Source of the DNA: an uncultured Dorea sp.
Lineage (GTDB): Bacteria; Bacillota; Clostridia; Lachnospirales; Lachnospiraceae
Length of the DNA: 54,672 nucleotides
Direction of reading: 5' to 3'
Assembly (NCBI GenBank): GCA_910578455.1
Contig: CAJTQA010000021.1
Location: 1-54,672 of the forward strand
Positions 32,187 to 41,917 of the stretch are shown here, piece after piece. A program made the position numbers and the translations under genes. Every line of letters starts with the position of its first letter. The stretch's first letter is position 1. The notes beneath the pieces are model-generated. The model worked only from the letters and a program-made list of their open reading frames with translations. It was not told where the DNA came from and did no database searches.

Positions 32187-34415
32187 ATGTATGCAGATGT
32201 TATTGTAGATATTACACATGAAAAACTCGATAAGATATTCCAGTATTTTATCCCCTCTGAATTAAGAGGGGAGCTTTCTGTGGGAACAGAGGTAATCGTG
32301 CCGTTTGGGAAAGGAAACCGGGAGATATCCGGCTATGTGGTGTCATTCTCTGAAAAGGCGGACTATCCCCCGGAAAAGATAAAGCCGGTATCCAGGAAAG
32401 CAGAGAAAAGCGTCGCCATCGAGTCAAAGCTAGTGGCTTTGGCGGCATGGATGAAGGAGCAGTACGGGGGCACGATGATCCAGTCGCTGAAGACGGTCCT
32501 GCCTATCAAGCGCAAGGAGAAGGCGAGGGTGAGGCGAAAGGTGCGTCTCCTTGTCGGAAAGGCTGAGGCTGAGAGGAAACTTGAGGAGTATCTCCATAAA
32601 AACCAGAAAGCGAGGGCGCGCCTCTTGGCGGGGCTTATAGAGCAGCCGGAGCAGGACTATGAGCTTGTTGTGAAGAAGTTAAACGTAACGCTTCCGGTTG
32701 TCCGCACGCTGGAGGAGCAGGGGATCCTCCGCCTGGAGTCGGAAGAGGCGTTCCGCAATCCGGTACGGTATCAAATAACAGAAAAAAAGCCGGTTGGCTT
32801 TAATCGAGAGCAGGAGGAGGCAATCAGGCGTTTCTGGGAGGATTACCGGGGAGGGAAGTATGGAACATATCTGGTTTACGGCGTTACCGGAAGCGGGAAG
32901 ACGGAAGTCTATATCGAGATGATTCGCCGGGTGGTAGGGCAGGGGAGGCAGGCTATCGTGCTGATCCCGGAGATTGCCCTCACATACCAGACCGTCCTGC
33001 GCTTTTACGGAACCTTTGGAGACCGGGTGACCATCCTGAATTCCCGGATGTCGGCGGGGGAGAGGTACGACCAGATGGAGAGGGTGAAACGGGGAGAGGT
33101 GGATGTGATGATCGGCCCCCGCTCCGCGCTTTTCACTCCGTTTCGTGACCTGGGCCTTATTGTGGTGGACGAGGAGCATGAATCTACTTACAAGAGCGAG
33201 CAGACTCCAAGATACCATGCCAGGGAGACGGCGGAAAAGAGGGCGTCCTTAGAAGGGGCAAGCGTAGTGCTTGGCTCGGCGACGCCGTCGCTGGAGGCAT
33301 TCTGCCGCTGCAGGGCAGGGCTTGCGACGCTGCTCCCGCTGAAAGAGCGGGCGGCGGGGCAGGAGCTTGCGAAAGTATATGTGGAGGATATGCGGGAAGA
33401 ATTAAAGGGCGGCAACCGCTCTATCTTGAGCGGGCGGCTAAAGGAGCTTATAAGGAAGCGGCTTAGAGAAGGGCAGCAGAGCATGCTGTTTTTGAACCGC
33501 AGGGGATATGCAGGATTTGTTTGTTGCAGGTCCTGCGGATATGTAGTAAAATGTCCTCATTGCGATGTATCGCTGTCGGAGCATAAAGGCGGCAGGCTGA
33601 TCTGCCATTACTGCGGATACGAAACTTCTGCAGTGCACGTCTGCCCGTCCTGCGGTTCAGGGCATATCGGCGGATTCAGAGCCGGGACTCAGCAGATAGA
33701 AGAGCTTGTGAGACGAGAATTTCCGCAGGCGGCTGTTCTGCGTATGGACATGGATACGACGAAACGAAAGGACAGTCATGAGAAGATATTGTCCGCATTT
33801 TCCAACGGGGAGGCGGACATACTGATCGGTACGCAGATGATCGTCAAGGGGCATGACTTTCCTAATGTGACGCTGGTGGGCATACTGGCGGCGGACATGT
33901 CGCTTTATTCCAATGATTACCGTTCCGGGGAGAGGACTTTTGAACTTCTGACGCAGGCGGCGGGAAGAGCGGGGAGAGGCTTTTTGCGCGGCGAGGTGGT
34001 GATCCAGACGTACAGCCCGGAGCACTACAGCATCCGTATGGCGGCAGAGCAGGATTACGAGGGGTTCTATGCGGAGGAGATGCGGTACAGGCAGCTGATG
34101 GGATATCCTCCGGCGAGCCATCTTCTGGCGGTGCTCATGACGGGTACGGAGGAGAAGCATCTGGAGCTTGGGGCAGCGTATTTAAAAGAGTTCGCCGCCC
34201 GGGCGGACAGAAAAAAAAGCCTGGATATCATAGGGCCGGCAAGCCCGTATATCGGAAAAGTAAAAGACGAGTATCGCAGGGTCATATACTTAAAGTGCGA
34301 AAGAAAGGAAGAGCTTATCAGGCAAAAAGACCTGATGGAGCAGTATATAGAGATAAATACAGGGTTTAACAGCCTGAGGATACAGTTTGACTTTAACCCT
34401 ATGGGAATATTTTAA
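32187..34415 (+). CDS. priA: Primosomal protein N' (PriA helicase)
   Basis: A 742-residue 3'-5' DNA helicase that restarts stalled replication forks by loading the replisome. It shows the N-terminal 3'-OH-binding domain, Walker A GVTGSGKTEV (near 232-241), the DEEH box VVDEEHESTY, and the cysteine-rich zinc insert (CCRSCGY, CPHC, CHYC, CPSC; near 446-490) within the helicase lobes. The length is standard. The upstream murE stop is 11 bp away, and def follows at 16 bp, so all are cotranscribed. Confidence 0.96.
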   Translation: MYADVIVDITHEKLDKIFQYFIPSELRGELSVGTEVIVPFGKGNREISGYVVSFSEKADYPPEKIKPVSRKAEKSVAIESKLVALAAWMKEQYGGTMIQSLKTVLPIKRKEKARVRRKVRLLVGKAEAERKLEEYLHKNQKARARLLAGLIEQPEQDYELVVKKLNVTLPVVRTLEEQGILRLESEEAFRNPVRYQITEKKPVGFNREQEEAIRRFWEDYRGGKYGTYLVYGVTGSGKTEVYIEMIRRVVGQGRQAIVLIPEIALTYQTVLRFYGTFGDRVTILNSRMSAGERYDQMERVKRGEVDVMIGPRSALFTPFRDLGLIVVDEEHESTYKSEQTPRYHARETAEKRASLEGASVVLGSATPSLEAFCRCRAGLATLLPLKERAAGQELAKVYVEDMREELKGGNRSILSGRLKELIRKRLREGQQSMLFLNRRGYAGFVCCRSCGYVVKCPHCDVSLSEHKGGRLICHYCGYETSAVHVCPSCGSGHIGGFRAGTQQIEELVRREFPQAAVLRMDMDTTKRKDSHEKILSAFSNGEADILIGTQMIVKGHDFPNVTLVGILAADMSLYSNDYRSGERTFELLTQAAGRAGRGFLRGEVVIQTYSPEHYSIRMAAEQDYEGFYAEEMRYRQLMGYPPASHLLAVLMTGTEEKHLELGAAYLKEFAARADRKKSLDIIGPASPYIGKVKDEYRRVIYLKCERKEELIRQKDLMEQYIEINTGFNSLRIQFDFNPMGIF

Positions 34416-34431
34416 TAAAGGAGAATTTATT

Positions 34432-34902
34432 ATGGCAATAAGGAAAATCCGTGAAATCGGCGACGAGGTGCTGTCAAAGCGTTGCAAGGAAGTTACGAAG
34501 ATGAATCTGCGTACAAAGATACTGATTAATGACATGCTGGATACGATGTACGAAGGGATGGGCGTCGGGCTTGCCGCGCCTCAGGTGGGGATTCTCAAGA
34601 GAATCGCAGTTGTTGACATAGGCGACGGCCCTATCGTGCTCATCAACCCGGAGGTGATCAAGGAGGACGGGGAGCAGACGGGAGAAGAAGGATGTCTTAG
34701 CGTTCCGGGAAAGGCAGGGGTCGTGACAAGGCCGAACCATGTAAAGGTGAGGACACTGACGGAGGATATGGAAGAGACGGTCATCGAGGGAGAAGAACTC
34801 CTCGCCCGCGCGCTCTGCCATGAGATCGACCATCTCGACGGAAAGCTGTATGTAAATCTTGTAGAGGGCGGCCTGCATGACGTAGAGCCTGCGGAGGATT
34901 AG
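34432..34902 (+). CDS. def: Peptide deformylase
   Basis: Removes the formyl group from the initiator methionine of new proteins. The 156-residue metalloenzyme has all three motifs: GVGLAAPQVG (44-53), EEGCLS with metal ligand C88, and HEIDH with H130, catalytic E131 and H134. The ATG at 34432 follows AAGGAG, and the open frame to 34387 runs into priA without a ribosome site. The fmt gene begins 3 bp after its stop, the usual pairing of formylation and deformylation genes. Confidence 0.97.
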   Translation: MAIRKIREIGDEVLSKRCKEVTKMNLRTKILINDMLDTMYEGMGVGLAAPQVGILKRIAVVDIGDGPIVLINPEVIKEDGEQTGEEGCLSVPGKAGVVTRPNHVKVRTLTEDMEETVIEGEELLARALCHEIDHLDGKLYVNLVEGGLHDVEPAED

Positions 34903-34905
34903 AAG

Positions 34906-35850
34906 ATGAGAGTGATATTTATGGGAACCCCGGATTTTTCCGTAGGAACGCTCCATGCGCTTGCAGAGGCGGGGCATGAAGTCGTCCTTGCCGTGACCCA
35001 GCCGGATAAACCCAAAGGAAGGGGAGGAAAGGTGCAGTTCCCTTCGGTAAAGGAGGAGGCTCTTGCGCTTGGGATCCCGGTATTCCAGCCAAAAAAAATC
35101 AGGGAGCCGGACTGCATTGCCGAACTGAGGAAATATGATGCGGATGTGATGGTGGTGATTGCCTTTGGGCAGATACTGCCAAAGGAAGTCCTTGGCATGA
35201 CCCCTTACGGGTGCATCAACGTGCATGCGTCTCTGCTGCCCAAATACCGCGGGGCAGCGCCGATACAGTGGGCGGTCATCAACGGGGAGGAAGTCTCCGG
35301 GGTTACTACTATGCAGATGGACGAGGGGCTTGACACGGGCGATATGCTGCTCAAGGCGGAAATCCCGCTGGATGAAAAAGAGACAGGAGAGAGCCTGCAT
35401 GACAAGCTTGCGGACGCAGGGGCGAAACTTTGCGTAAAGACGCTTAAGGAGCTGGAAGAAGGCAGCGTCATCCCCGTGAAACAGGGGGAAAGCCCGACAG
35501 AATATGCAAAGATGCTGGATAAAGAGATGGGGAACATCAATTGGAGCCGTCCGGCTGTATCTATCGAGAGGCTTGTGCGCGGGTTAAATTCATGGCCGGG
35601 CGCATATACGGACTGGAACGGAAGGACCGTAAAGATCTGGGGGGCTCAGGCGTGCGCGCCGGATAAGGCGGAATCTGCGGGTGTGCCGGGAACTGTCGTA
35701 AGGGTGGAAAAGGACGGCTTTTTCGTCCTGACAGGGGAGGGAACGCTCAGGATAACGCAGCTCCAGCTCCCCGGGAAAAAGAAGATGGACGCGGCGGCTT
35801 TCCTGCGGGGCTGCAGGCTCCGGGAGGGCGAAACTTTCAGACAGCTGTAA
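34906..35850 (+). CDS. fmt: Methionyl-tRNA formyltransferase
   Basis: Formylates Met-tRNA(fMet) with 10-formyl-tetrahydrofolate for translation initiation. The 314-residue protein shows the Rossmann formyltransferase start MGTPDFSVGTL, the catalytic region HASLLPKYRGAAPIQWA (Asn-His-Asp triad with N-H just before), and the C-terminal OB-like domain. Its length is normal. It is tightly linked to def (3-bp gap). A promoter for the next gene lies just after its stop. Confidence 0.97.
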   Translation: MRVIFMGTPDFSVGTLHALAEAGHEVVLAVTQPDKPKGRGGKVQFPSVKEEALALGIPVFQPKKIREPDCIAELRKYDADVMVVIAFGQILPKEVLGMTPYGCINVHASLLPKYRGAAPIQWAVINGEEVSGVTTMQMDEGLDTGDMLLKAEIPLDEKETGESLHDKLADAGAKLCVKTLKELEEGSVIPVKQGESPTEYAKMLDKEMGNINWSRPAVSIERLVRGLNSWPGAYTDWNGRTVKIWGAQACAPDKAESAGVPGTVVRVEKDGFFVLTGEGTLRITQLQLPGKKKMDAAAFLRGCRLREGETFRQL

Positions 35851-35860
35851 TTGCGGGAAA

Positions 35861-35889
35861 TTGCGCTTTTTCTTTATTTGTGATAGAAT
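35861..35889 (+). promoter_or_regulatory. Promoter upstream of the YugP-type protease gene
   Basis: TTGCGC (35861-35866) and TAGAAT (35884-35889) are 17 bp apart. A second, perfect TATAAT lies at 35945-35950 but has no good -35. Either could serve the gene at 35983, marking a new transcription unit after fmt. Confidence 0.5.
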
Positions 35890-35982
35890 CATATTGGATT
35901 CATTAAAATTGTGTGAAAACCTGCTATTTTCTCCTGTTTTGATGTATAATAAATAAGACTATGCCAGACAGGAGGAATTTTT

Positions 35983-36684
35983 ATGTTTTATCCAATGTAT
36001 TTTGACAGCACATATATGCTTGTGCTGATCGGAGTTATCATATGCATGGTCGCATCGGCGAAGATGAATGCGACGTTTAACCGGTATTCCAGGGTGCGGA
36101 GCCGTTCGGGGCTTACAGGGAGAGAGGCGGCCGAGAGGATCCTTTACAGCGCGGGCATCCGGGATGTGAGGGTGGAGCATGTGCCGGGCAACCTGACAGA
36201 CCATTATGACCCGAGGAGGAAAGTATTGAGGCTGTCCGACGCGACATACAATTCAAATTCAGTTGCTGCCATCGGGGTAGCAGCTCATGAGTGCGGTCAT
36301 GCGATCCAGCATGAGACAGGGTATGTGCCGCTTGCAGTGAGGGGCAGCCTGGTTCCCATTGCGAATTTCGGCAGCAGCATAGCCTGGCCTCTGATCCTGA
36401 TTGGACTTTTCATGAACAGCGGGATGTCTGCTCTTTTGCTGAATCTGGGAATCCTGGCGTTTTCTCTTGCGGTGCTTTTCCAGATCGTGACGCTGCCGGT
36501 GGAGTTCAATGCGTCTGGAAGGGCAGTTAAAATCCTTGGCAGCACGGGGATTCTTTATGAGGACGAAGTGAAGGATACAAAAAAAGTGCTGAAAGCAGCG
36601 GCGCTCACATATGTTGCGGGAGCGGCATCCGCAATCTTACAGCTTCTCCGGATTGTTCTTTTGGCAAATCGGAGAAATGACTGA
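35983..36684 (+). CDS. Zinc metallopeptidase, YugP family
   Basis: A 233-residue membrane protein of the DUF/peptidase family typified by B. subtilis YugP. An N-terminal hydrophobic segment comes first, then HECGHAIQH (about 102-110) with the zinc-binding HExxH-type motif (HECGH), then two further membrane spans. The substrate is unknown. An AGGAGG site precedes the ATG. It sits between fmt and rsmB, a common clostridial position, and ends 24 bp before rsmB. Confidence 0.9.
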   Translation: MFYPMYFDSTYMLVLIGVIICMVASAKMNATFNRYSRVRSRSGLTGREAAERILYSAGIRDVRVEHVPGNLTDHYDPRRKVLRLSDATYNSNSVAAIGVAAHECGHAIQHETGYVPLAVRGSLVPIANFGSSIAWPLILIGLFMNSGMSALLLNLGILAFSLAVLFQIVTLPVEFNASGRAVKILGSTGILYEDEVKDTKKVLKAAALTYVAGAASAILQLLRIVLLANRRND

Positions 36685-36708
36685 CGGCCAAAGCAGGGAG
36701 GACAGTGA

Positions 36709-38028
36709 ATGTCAGGTTCAGTGAATTTGAGGGAGATAGTGCTGGAGACGCTGCTCCTCATTACGAAAGACGGGGAATACAGCCATATAGCACTGAAAAA
36801 TGTGCTTGACAAATATCTGTATCTTGAGAAACAGGAGCGTGCATTCATCACGAGGGTGGTGGAGGGCACGCTTGAGCGTATGATAGAGATTGATTACATT
36901 ATCAATCAGTTTTCAAAAGTGAAAGTAAATAAGATGAAACCGGTTATCCGCCTGATACTCAGGAGCGCGGTCTATCAGATGAAATACATGGACAGCATCC
37001 CGGACCGGGCAGTGTGCAATGAGTCGGTGAAACTTGCAGAGAAAAAGGGATTTGCAAGCCTTAAAGGCTTTGTGAATGGCGTGCTCAGGAATATCGGCCG
37101 CAATATCGACAGCATTTCTTACCCCGGGGAAGAGGAGGGGGCAGAATATTTCTCCGTTCGCTACTCCCTGCCGGAATGGCTTGTAAGGCAATGGTCGGAC
37201 GCGTATGGAGAAGATGCCGTCCGGGAGATGGGAGCGGCATTTTTAGAAGAGCGGGATACCTGCATCCGGTGCAATTTAAGCGCAGCCGGAAAGGAAGAGA
37301 TAAAGAGGAGTCTTGAGAGCGAAGGAGTATCGGTGGCCGAAGACAGAGAGATTCCTTATGCGCTGCATATAAAAGGATATGATTACCTGTCAAAGCTTGG
37401 AAGCTTTCGGAAGGGATATTTTTATGTCCAGGATATAAGCTCCATGGAAGTTGCCGAGTGGGCAAAGCCCCAAATAGGAGACGTGGTTATTGACGTATGC
37501 GCGGCGCCAGGCGGGAAGGCTATCCACATGGCAGAAAAACTTGAAGGATCCGGTCGGGTGATTGCCCGTGACCTGACGGAGCATAAAGTAGGGATAATGC
37601 GGGAAAACATAGCAAGGAGCGGGCTGCCAAACATAGAGGCTCAGCAATGGGATGCGTCTGTTTATGACGAGACGGTGGAAGGCGCGGCGGATATCGTGCT
37701 GGCGGATCTGCCGTGCTCAGGACTTGGTGTTCTGGGAAGGAAAACAGACCTGAAGTACAGGATGACTCCCGCCATGCAAAATGACCTTGTAAAACTGCAA
37801 AGAGACATACTTGGCACGGTTCGCGCGTATGTGAAGCCCGGAGGAAAGCTTGTGTACAGCACATGTACTGTGAATAAAAAGGAAAATGAAGAAAACGCAC
37901 GGTGGTTTTTGAAAGAATACCCGGAGTTTACGCTTTTGAAGGAACAGCAGCGTTTCCCGGGCAGAAACGGCGGGGATGGATTTTATATCGCGTTATTTCA
38001 AAAAAGAGGAACTTGCGGCAATGGATAA
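36709..38028 (+). CDS. rsmB: 16S rRNA (cytosine-967-C5)-methyltransferase RsmB
   Basis: Methylates C967 of 16S rRNA using SAM. The 439-residue protein has an N-terminal NusB-like RNA-binding domain (1-130) and a C-terminal RsmB/Nop methyltransferase. It has the SAM loop VCAAPGGKA near 265, DLPCSG with the first cysteine near 335, and YSTCTV with the catalytic cysteine near 386. GGGAGG precedes the ATG. Its stop overlaps the rlmN start by 8 bases, coupling the two rRNA methylases. Confidence 0.95.
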   Translation: MSGSVNLREIVLETLLLITKDGEYSHIALKNVLDKYLYLEKQERAFITRVVEGTLERMIEIDYIINQFSKVKVNKMKPVIRLILRSAVYQMKYMDSIPDRAVCNESVKLAEKKGFASLKGFVNGVLRNIGRNIDSISYPGEEEGAEYFSVRYSLPEWLVRQWSDAYGEDAVREMGAAFLEERDTCIRCNLSAAGKEEIKRSLESEGVSVAEDREIPYALHIKGYDYLSKLGSFRKGYFYVQDISSMEVAEWAKPQIGDVVIDVCAAPGGKAIHMAEKLEGSGRVIARDLTEHKVGIMRENIARSGLPNIEAQQWDASVYDETVEGAADIVLADLPCSGLGVLGRKTDLKYRMTPAMQNDLVKLQRDILGTVRAYVKPGGKLVYSTCTVNKKENEENARWFLKEYPEFTLLKEQQRFPGRNGGDGFYIALFQKRGTCGNG

Positions 38029-39067
38029 AAAAGATATACTTTCATACAGCTACGAAGAACTGCTCCTGGAGATGGAATCTATCGGCGAGAAATGTTTTCG
38101 CGGGAAACAGGTTTATAGCTGGCTCCATGAAAAGCTTGCGGAAGACTTTTCACAGATGACAAATCTTTCAAAGGAGTTCCGGGAAAGGCTCAATGAGCAG
38201 TATGAGATAAAAAAAATGAAGACGGCAGCCAGGCAGATTTCAAGAAACGATCCGACAGAGAAGTTTTTGTTTGAGCTTGCCGACGGGAACAGGATAGAGA
38301 GTGTCCTGATGAGATACAATTACGGCAATTCCGTATGCGTATCTTCCCAGGTGGGATGCCGGATGGGGTGCAGGTTCTGCGCGTCAGCCATCGGAGGGCT
38401 TGAGAGGAATCTTGAGGTTTCGGAGATGCTGGGGCAGATTTACCAGATACAAAGGATTACAGGAGAGCGTGTTTCCAATATCGTCGTTATGGGAACCGGG
38501 GAGCCGCTTGACAATTATGGTAATTTTGTAAAATTCATCCGTATGGTCAGTGACAGCCACGGGCTTCACATCAGCCAGAGAAACATTACGGCGTCAACCT
38601 GCGGGATTGTTCCGGCTATCCGGCAGCTTGCGGAGGAAGGATTGCAGATCACGCTTGCCCTTTCCCTGCACGGATCCAGCCAGGAAAAGAGGAAACAGCT
38701 CATGCCGGTGGCGAATAAGTATGAGCTTTCGGAGGTCCTTGAGGCGTGCGACAGGTATTTTGAGAGTACGGGAAGGCGCATCACGTTTGAATACAGCATG
38801 GTTAAGGGCGTCAATGACCGGGAGGAGGACGCAAGAGAGCTTTCAGCCATGCTGAAAGGAAGGAACTGCCATCTGAACCTGATACCGGTAAATCCTGTTA
38901 AAGAGAGGGATTTTGAAAAACCAAACCGGAAAAACGCCCTCCAATTCAAAAATAAACTTGAAAAAAACGGAATAAATGTTACTATTAGAAAGGAGAGAGG
39001 CTCTGACATCGACGGAGCCTGCGGCCAGCTCAGGAGGAAGTTTGCTGGCAGTGAGAAGGAGAAATAG
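38021..39067 (+). CDS. rlmN: Dual-specificity 23S rRNA A2503 / tRNA A37 C2-methyltransferase RlmN
   Basis: A radical SAM enzyme that methylates C2 of A2503 in 23S rRNA (and A37 of some tRNAs). The 348-residue protein has the CX3CX2C cluster cysteines C113, C117 and C120 (CRMGCRFC) and the two methyl-transfer cysteines, one in STCGIV near 187 and one near the C-terminus (GACGQL). The ATG at 38021 overlaps the rsmB end, with GAGGA about 10 nt upstream. The longer frame from 37976 lies inside rsmB. The phosphatase gene starts immediately after its stop. Confidence 0.96.
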   Translation: MDKKDILSYSYEELLLEMESIGEKCFRGKQVYSWLHEKLAEDFSQMTNLSKEFRERLNEQYEIKKMKTAARQISRNDPTEKFLFELADGNRIESVLMRYNYGNSVCVSSQVGCRMGCRFCASAIGGLERNLEVSEMLGQIYQIQRITGERVSNIVVMGTGEPLDNYGNFVKFIRMVSDSHGLHISQRNITASTCGIVPAIRQLAEEGLQITLALSLHGSSQEKRKQLMPVANKYELSEVLEACDRYFESTGRRITFEYSMVKGVNDREEDARELSAMLKGRNCHLNLIPVNPVKERDFEKPNRKNALQFKNKLEKNGINVTIRKERGSDIDGACGQLRRKFAGSEKEK

Positions 39068-39811
39068 ATGAAAATATATGCAATGACTGACGTGGGAAGA
39101 AGAAGAGAAGTGAATCAGGACTTCGTGTATGTAACAGACAAGCCTATAGGGCCGTTCCCCAATCTTCTTGTGGTCGCCGACGGTATGGGCGGACATAAGG
39201 CAGGGGATTTCGCCTCAAAGTTTACAGTTGAGGTGCTGTGCAGGGAGCTTGAGAAGACTGAGCTTGACAAGCCGGAGGACATTCTTCTGCACGTTGTAGG
39301 CATTGCGAACCATGAACTGATAAAAGTCGCGAATACGGATATAAAGCTGGAAGGGATGGGAACAACGCTTGTGGCCGCTACGGTCATAGGGAATACGCTG
39401 TACTTTTCCAATGTAGGAGACAGCCGCCTGTATCTGATTAATGATAAGATACGGCAGATATCCAAAGACCATTCGCTGGTGGAAGAGATGGTAAGGCTGG
39501 GCGGAATCAAAGCGGAAGAGGCAAAGAACCACCCGGATAAAAATATAATTACAAGAGCGATGGGAGTTAAAGAAGGCGTGGAGGCCGACATATATGAGTA
39601 TCAACTGAGGAAAGGCGACATCATCCTGATGTGCACGGACGGTCTGAGCAATATGGTTGAGGACGAGGATATGTTTGACATTGTAAAGGGAGCCAGGGAT
39701 ATCGTGGAGGCTGTGATGTCGCTGATAGAGAAGGCAAACAATAATGGCGGGAGAGATAACATAGGGGTCGTTATGGCGGAGCCGCTGGCTGATGAGGTGA
39801 ATGTATGGTAA
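39068..39811 (+). CDS. prpC: PP2C-type Ser/Thr phosphatase (Stp1/PrpC)
   Basis: Reverses phosphorylation by the PrkC kinase encoded just downstream. The 247-residue PPM phosphatase carries the metal-binding motifs: NQDF near the start, VADGMGGHKAGD near 37-48, NVGDSRLY, and TDGLSNMVED plus GGRDNIGVV near the end. GAGAAGGAG overlaps the end of rlmN. Its last 7 bases overlap the kinase gene, so the opposing enzymes are translated together. Confidence 0.96.
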   Translation: MKIYAMTDVGRRREVNQDFVYVTDKPIGPFPNLLVVADGMGGHKAGDFASKFTVEVLCRELEKTELDKPEDILLHVVGIANHELIKVANTDIKLEGMGTTLVAATVIGNTLYFSNVGDSRLYLINDKIRQISKDHSLVEEMVRLGGIKAEEAKNHPDKNIITRAMGVKEGVEADIYEYQLRKGDIILMCTDGLSNMVEDEDMFDIVKGARDIVEAVMSLIEKANNNGGRDNIGVVMAEPLADEVNVW

Positions 39812-41916
39812 AGGGTGGAATTATACTTGGGAAACGATATGAGGTGCTGAGCAAGATTGGCGCGGGCGGCATGGCGGATGTCTATAAGGGCAGGGATACC
39901 ATGTTAAATCGGTATGTCGCCATTAAGGTGTTGAAAAAGGAATACCGGGAGGATGATAATTTTGTCCGGAAGTTCCGCTCAGAAGCGCGGGCGGCGGCAG
40001 GGCTTTTGAATCCGAATGTCGTGAACGTATATGACGCGGGCGAAGACAGGGGCCTTTACTACATGGTCATGGAGCTGGTAGAGGGCATTACCCTGAAAGA
40101 ATATATAAAGAGAAAGGGAAGGCTTTCGCACAAGGAGATTATCAGCATTGCGATACAGATGTGTACAGGCCTTGGTTCGGCTCATGCGGCAAATATCATC
40201 CACAGGGATATTAAGCCGCAGAATATCATCATCTCCAAGGACGGGAAGATAAAGGTCACGGATTTTGGAATCGCGAAGGCTACTACGTCCAACACGGTCA
40301 GTTCAAATGCCATGGGTTCTGTGCATTACACATCGCCGGAGCAGGCAAGAGGCGGATTCAGCGATGTGAAGAGCGATATATATTCCGTCGGTATTACTTT
40401 GTTTGAGATGGCGACAGGGAAACTGCCGTTTGAGGGAGACTCGACGGTATCTATCGCGATTAAGCATCTTCAGGAAGAGATTACTCCTCCGTCTGAATAT
40501 GTGGAGGACATTCCCTACAGCTTAGAGCAGATCATACTGAAGTGTACGCAGAAAAATGGCGAACGGCGCTATGCCAACACAGACGAGCTGATACGGGACC
40601 TGAAGAGATCGCTCACAGACCCGGACGGTGATTTTGTTGTGATTCCTCCGCTCAGGAATGCGGACACGGTTATTATCACGGATGACGAGCTTGATGACAT
40701 CCGCAGCAATTACGACGATGATGAGTATGATGACGAATACGACGATTACGGAGACGGGCGTTATGGCAGCCGGCGTTATGACGATGAGTATGACGACGAA
40801 TACGATGACGAGTACGACGAGCTGGAAGAAAGAGACGGAAAGAGAAGGCAGTCGCAGGATGTGAATCCCGGAATGAAAAAGATTATGAGGATTCTGACAG
40901 TCGTGGTTGCCGTGATTATAGTATTTATTGTAGTCTTTGCCATCGGGAAGGCGGCAGGCGTTTTTTCATCATTCGGGAAGGGATCTCTTGTAGAGGAGAA
41001 GGATGAGACAGTGAAAGTTCCGAGCCTTCTTGGAATGACGGAAGAAGAGGCGAGGAAAGAGCTGAAAGATAAGAAAATCGGCCTTGGAATTACCATTGCC
41101 GGCAGCGAAGAGTCGGATAAATACGGGGAAGGCCAGATAGCGAAACAGGATCCCGCGGGAGGAGAGACGGTAAAGAAGAATACGACAATTAATGTCATTA
41201 TAAGCTCAGGGCTTAAGACGGAGAAGGTCCTGGTTCCGGATGTCAGCGGCATGAGCGAAGATGCAGCACAGAAAGCTCTGGAAGAAAAAGGGCTGAAAGT
41301 AGGAACGTCAGATTTCGTGTATGACGACAGCCGCAAAGCCGGCGAAGTCATCGAGACCACACCGTCCGCCGGCAGTGAGGTGGCAGAGGAAACTGAGATT
41401 ATCATGAAGGTCAGCAAAGGCTCGGAGAAGAAGACGGTTCCGAATGTTGTAGGGAAGAAGGACGAGACAGCACAGAAAGAGCTTATCGATGCAGGGCTGG
41501 TCGTAGGAGAAGTGGGATATGAATATGACGACAAGGTGGCAAAAGGAAAAGTCGTCTCCCAGAGTATAAAGGCTGGCAAGAAAGTAGAGCCCGGAACATC
41601 CATTAAGATTGTGGTCAGCAATGGCAAGAAACCGGATGAAAAAGTCAAAGTTCCAAATCTTGGAAACAAGACTTACCAGGAGGCAAAGAGCCTTTTGGAG
41701 AGTTACGGGCTTGTGGCTGCGAACGGAGGAGAAGAGGAGAGCGACGAGGCGATTGGCAAAGTATGCAGATGGTCATCGGCAGGCAAGAGCGTGAAGAAGG
41801 GAACGACTATCACCGTGTGGATAAGCAGCGGTCCTGGGCAGCCGGATCCGGTACCGCCGGACAATACCGGAACAGACGGACAGCCGACAGTGCCAAATGA
41901 CGATCCGGAACAATAA
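39805..41916 (+). CDS. prkC: PASTA-domain Ser/Thr protein kinase (PrkC/Stk1)
   Basis: A 703-residue transmembrane kinase that senses muropeptides or lipid II and regulates wall growth, translation and dormancy. The cytoplasmic kinase domain (about 10-275) has GAGGMADVY, ATP-binding K41, HRDIKPQN and DFGIAKA. Next comes an extremely acidic, tyrosine-rich linker (about 295-342, repeats of DDEYDDEY), a single membrane span (about 362-380) and four extracellular PASTA domains (starting near 403, 475, 543 and 612). The C-terminus is Pro/Asp rich. The linker is longer and more repetitive than usual. RsgA, a known PrkC target in other Firmicutes, is encoded next. Confidence 0.96.
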   Translation: MVKGGIILGKRYEVLSKIGAGGMADVYKGRDTMLNRYVAIKVLKKEYREDDNFVRKFRSEARAAAGLLNPNVVNVYDAGEDRGLYYMVMELVEGITLKEYIKRKGRLSHKEIISIAIQMCTGLGSAHAANIIHRDIKPQNIIISKDGKIKVTDFGIAKATTSNTVSSNAMGSVHYTSPEQARGGFSDVKSDIYSVGITLFEMATGKLPFEGDSTVSIAIKHLQEEITPPSEYVEDIPYSLEQIILKCTQKNGERRYANTDELIRDLKRSLTDPDGDFVVIPPLRNADTVIITDDELDDIRSNYDDDEYDDEYDDYGDGRYGSRRYDDEYDDEYDDEYDELEERDGKRRQSQDVNPGMKKIMRILTVVVAVIIVFIVVFAIGKAAGVFSSFGKGSLVEEKDETVKVPSLLGMTEEEARKELKDKKIGLGITIAGSEESDKYGEGQIAKQDPAGGETVKKNTTINVIISSGLKTEKVLVPDVSGMSEDAAQKALEEKGLKVGTSDFVYDDSRKAGEVIETTPSAGSEVAEETEIIMKVSKGSEKKTVPNVVGKKDETAQKELIDAGLVVGEVGYEYDDKVAKGKVVSQSIKAGKKVEPGTSIKIVVSNGKKPDEKVKVPNLGNKTYQEAKSLLESYGLVAANGGEEESDEAIGKVCRWSSAGKSVKKGTTITVWISSGPGQPDPVPPDNTGTDGQPTVPNDDPEQ

Positions 41917-41917
41917 T

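Noticed and set aside
40776..41669. 297-residue minus-strand open frame with Ser/Tyr runs
   Set aside because: Mirror of the acidic linker and PASTA region of prkC; low-complexity artefact.
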